64,000 nt of DNA, from assembly GCA_951812625.1 (NCBI GenBank), contig CATOSP010000002.1:1994788-2058787 (forward strand), given 5' to 3'. Shown here piece after piece: positions 62,467 through 64,000 of this stretch (positions are counted from its first letter, which is position 1; each line of letters opens with the position of its first letter). Position numbers and translations under genes: made by a program. The notes under the pieces are model-generated. The model did no database searches and had not been told where the DNA came from. It worked only from the letters and a program-made list of their open reading frames with translations. Source of the DNA: an uncultured Dehalococcoidia bacterium (GTDB lineage Bacteria; Chloroflexota; Dehalococcoidia; Lucifugimonadales; UBA3495).

Positions 62467-63252
62467 ATGGTTAGACTTGGTGGGTCTGCAACCATACCGC
62501 ACATGAACGCGTTTCAGGGGCTGGAGGCGCTGTTCCGGCGCAGGGGCATAGCGATGGACTGGGTCCTCTACTCCGACTACGACGCCATGATCAACGACTT
62601 CGTAGAAGGGCGGATAGACCTGGCCTGGAATGGCCCCCTGGGATACGTCAAGATCAAGCGGCTACTGTCCGAGCCATGCCAGGTAATAGCAATGCGGGAT
62701 GTGGACTTCGACTGCGTCACCTGCTTCGTCACCGGACAGAACTCGGATATACTGACGGTGGAGGACTTAGGGGATAAGAGCTTTGCGGTGGGCAGTCGCT
62801 CATCGGAACAGCCAATCCTGGCGTTCCACTTCTTGCGTCAACTGGGCATCGACCCGCGTAATGATCTGGCAGAGGTGTCCTTTTACGAGGACCGGGGCGG
62901 CTCCCTGAGCGCCGAGCGTGACGTGATCGCCCGCGTGAGCCAGGGGGAGTATGCCGCCGGGGCCGTCACCCGGCGAACCTTGGAAACCCTGCGGGAAAGC
63001 GGGGACCTGGCCGGGCAGGCGGTGCGGGTGTTGTGGTCGAGTCCAGGATACAGCCATTGCTGCTTTACGGCCCAACGCGAACTGGACCCAACACTGACCC
63101 AGGAATTGACCGAGGCTTTCTTGGCTGTAGACTACGTCGACCCCGTGGGTAAGGAAGTGCTGGACGCAGAAGGCTGCCGCAGCTTCGCCAGTGGAATCAC
63201 GGAGGGTTGGGAAATCCTCGAAGAGGCCGCTATAGCGGAGGGGCTGGTCTGA
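62467..63252 (+). CDS. PhnD-like periplasmic-binding-fold protein without signal peptide
   Basis: A 261-residue protein of the PhnD/phosphonate-binding (type 2 periplasmic binding) family. The binding-fold features are readable: LGGSATIPHMNAFQGLE, YSDYDAMINDFVEGRIDLAWNGPLGYVKIK, DLGDKSFAVGSRSSEQPILA, and a hinge GEYAAGAVTRRTLETL. It begins directly at the first strand and lacks a signal peptide, so it is either cytoplasmic, a solitary ligand sensor or an enzyme-like relative. GGGAGGG sits 6 bases before the ATG at 62467; a TTG at 62452 would overlap it. No ABC transporter is adjacent. Its stop and that of the next, convergent gene are one base apart. Confidence 0.83.
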   Translation: MVRLGGSATIPHMNAFQGLEALFRRRGIAMDWVLYSDYDAMINDFVEGRIDLAWNGPLGYVKIKRLLSEPCQVIAMRDVDFDCVTCFVTGQNSDILTVEDLGDKSFAVGSRSSEQPILAFHFLRQLGIDPRNDLAEVSFYEDRGGSLSAERDVIARVSQGEYAAGAVTRRTLETLRESGDLAGQAVRVLWSSPGYSHCCFTAQRELDPTLTQELTEAFLAVDYVDPVGKEVLDAEGCRSFASGITEGWEILEEAAIAEGLV

Positions 63253-63253
63253 C

Positions 63254-64000
63254 TCAGATCCCTTCCTGGTCAGGCATGTCTTGTTCCGGAGACGGGTCAG
63301 GCAGGCTGCTGAGAATATCCTCCAGGGTCCGGTCCAGGGCCGGGTCCAGTTCTACGGGCTCCACAAAGGGACTGAGGTTGTAGTCGGCCCGGGCGCGGTC
63401 GATGAGTTCCTTGGCCCTGGGGTTGTTTGACGCGATGCGTTCCAGGCTCTCTTGCAACTGCCGCCCCTCATTGTCAGCCAGGGCCAGAAGCTCCGACAGG
63501 TCTATGTCCAAGTTGAACATGAACTTGAGCCTGCGCATAATGTCGTAAAAGGCCCGGTGGTCCCTCGTTATCCCGACCGGCTCGTTGTTGGAAGTCAAAA
63601 AGGGGAACATAGGCGCCATCGCACCCAGGCGGAACATCTCCACATCAGGATGCTGGTCGTGGGCCATGGAAATCAGCGCCATACCGATTGTCGGACCGCT
63701 CCTGCCCCGGCTACCGTAATTTGAATACCGCAGAGCGTACCGGTCCAGCTCCTCCTTCATGCGCGGCTGGCTGTAGACGCAGCTGACGTTACGTTCCACG
63801 TCCGGTGGGGCTGCACCGTTATATCCTTCCACTGCCACAGTCTTCTGGATGCCAAGCTGCTTGACCGCAGAGAAGAAGGCTTGGCCATAGATGTCCAGGC
63901 GCATCCAGGGTTCTTCTCCCAGGAAAATGATCAGACCATCTCCGGCGTCGAAAAAGTAGTTGCGCCGGTGCATCGGCCTTGAGGGCAGTCCGTCTTCATA
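63254..64000 (-). CDS. PAC2-family protein (5' end outside window)
   Basis: At least 249 residues of a PAC2-type protein (archaeal/bacterial relatives of proteasome assembly chaperone 2; function unproven in bacteria). The frame is open to base 64000, beyond the in-frame ATG at 63973, and the extra residues (YEDGLPSRP before MHRRNYFFDAGDGLIIFLG) match the family, so the true start is outside the window. Visible are the beta-strand GDGLIIFLGEEPWMRLDIYG, the VAVEGYNGAAPPDV loop, the GPTIGMALISMA helix and the C-terminal helical tail rich in acidic residues (DPSPEQDMPDQEGI). Confidence 0.82.
   Translation of the reverse strand, partial: YEDGLPSRPMHRRNYFFDAGDGLIIFLGEEPWMRLDIYGQAFFSAVKQLGIQKTVAVEGYNGAAPPDVERNVSCVYSQPRMKEELDRYALRYSNYGSRGRSGPTIGMALISMAHDQHPDVEMFRLGAMAPMFPFLTSNNEPVGITRDHRAFYDIMRRLKFMFNLDIDLSELLALADNEGRQLQESLERIASNNPRAKELIDRARADYNLSPFVEPVELDPALDRTLEDILSSLPDPSPEQDMPDQEGI

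Noticed and set aside
63254..63973. PAC2-family gene as complete with its start at 63973
   Set aside because: The frame stays open to base 64000 and the extra upstream residues fit the family, so the gene is cut by the window edge.
1..64000. CRISPR array, rRNA or prophage
   Set aside because: I saw no regularly spaced short direct repeats, no rRNA-like sequence and no phage structural or integrase genes in the window.

Overview
The window is GC-rich, gene-dense bacterial DNA with mostly short intergenic gaps and many GTG/TTG starts. The gene mix is two luciferase-like (LLM) flavin monooxygenases, short-chain dehydrogenases, an enolase-superfamily enzyme, acetylxylan-esterase-like and other alpha/beta hydrolases, an extradiol dioxygenase, a UGSC-type selenoprotein, DUF1800/DUF1501 and CopCD. 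By inference this resembles a marine Chloroflexota (SAR202-like) heterotroph. No rRNA or universal marker is present to prove it. The only RNA gene seen is tRNA-Asp(GTC) on the minus strand at 50041-50116.

Layout. 1-7836 (minus) is the 5' part of a giant secreted repeat protein. I checked its reading frame codon by codon and it has no stop from 7986 down to base 1; it runs off the window. 8509-14429 holds a YihY-type membrane protein, a GT4 glycosyltransferase, a DedA/VTT membrane protein, a scramblase-like protein, an HNH-nuclease lipoprotein and a two-domain VOC protein. 14789-19651 (plus) is a metal/copper-flavoured island: a His-rich secreted protein, a membrane-anchored protein in which a Met/His-rich stretch plus degenerate cupredoxin pieces is inserted inside another domain, a frameshifted lipoprotein cytochrome c, and a CopC-CopD-cytochrome c fusion. 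19700-29815 carries an SDR, malate synthase G, a DUF1800/DUF1501/NHL gene group, a small membrane protein, a BNR-repeat protein and a nitroreductase.

30029-36426 (plus) is the most interesting part. It is a tight six-gene operon that starts with a selenoprotein whose in-frame TGA (30335-30337) lies in a U-G-G-C motif and is followed by a stem-loop; the UGSC domain is fused to a second, larger domain. Behind it come two tandem AXE1-type esterase paralogs (the second has lost the nucleophile serine), an LLM flavin oxidoreductase, and two alpha/beta hydrolases (the second has Ala in place of the nucleophile serine). The grouping suggests an oxidative/hydrolytic catabolic route for an unknown substrate.

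36550-40253 (minus) is an iron-type ABC transporter (fused permease, ATPase) followed by a DtxR-family regulator; a good sigma70 promoter upstream has its -10 box inside a 22-bp inverted repeat, a likely operator. 40650-49993 holds another SDR, a SirB1-like protein, a class II aldolase and a LigB-type dioxygenase facing each other across a terminator, a YbaK-type deacylase with two tandem MFS transporters, an enolase-superfamily enzyme and a cupin. 50271-52069 is a histidine kinase/response regulator pair. 52302-54800 pairs an LLM monooxygenase with a class III aminotransferase. 54978-63252 holds a DUF3500 lipoprotein, an RND pump with an adaptor that has an extremely long alpha-hairpin region, and a PhnD-like protein without signal peptide. 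A PAC2-family gene runs off the right edge. A 65-bp hairpin-bearing repeat occurs in two distant intergenic regions (20631 and 44741).
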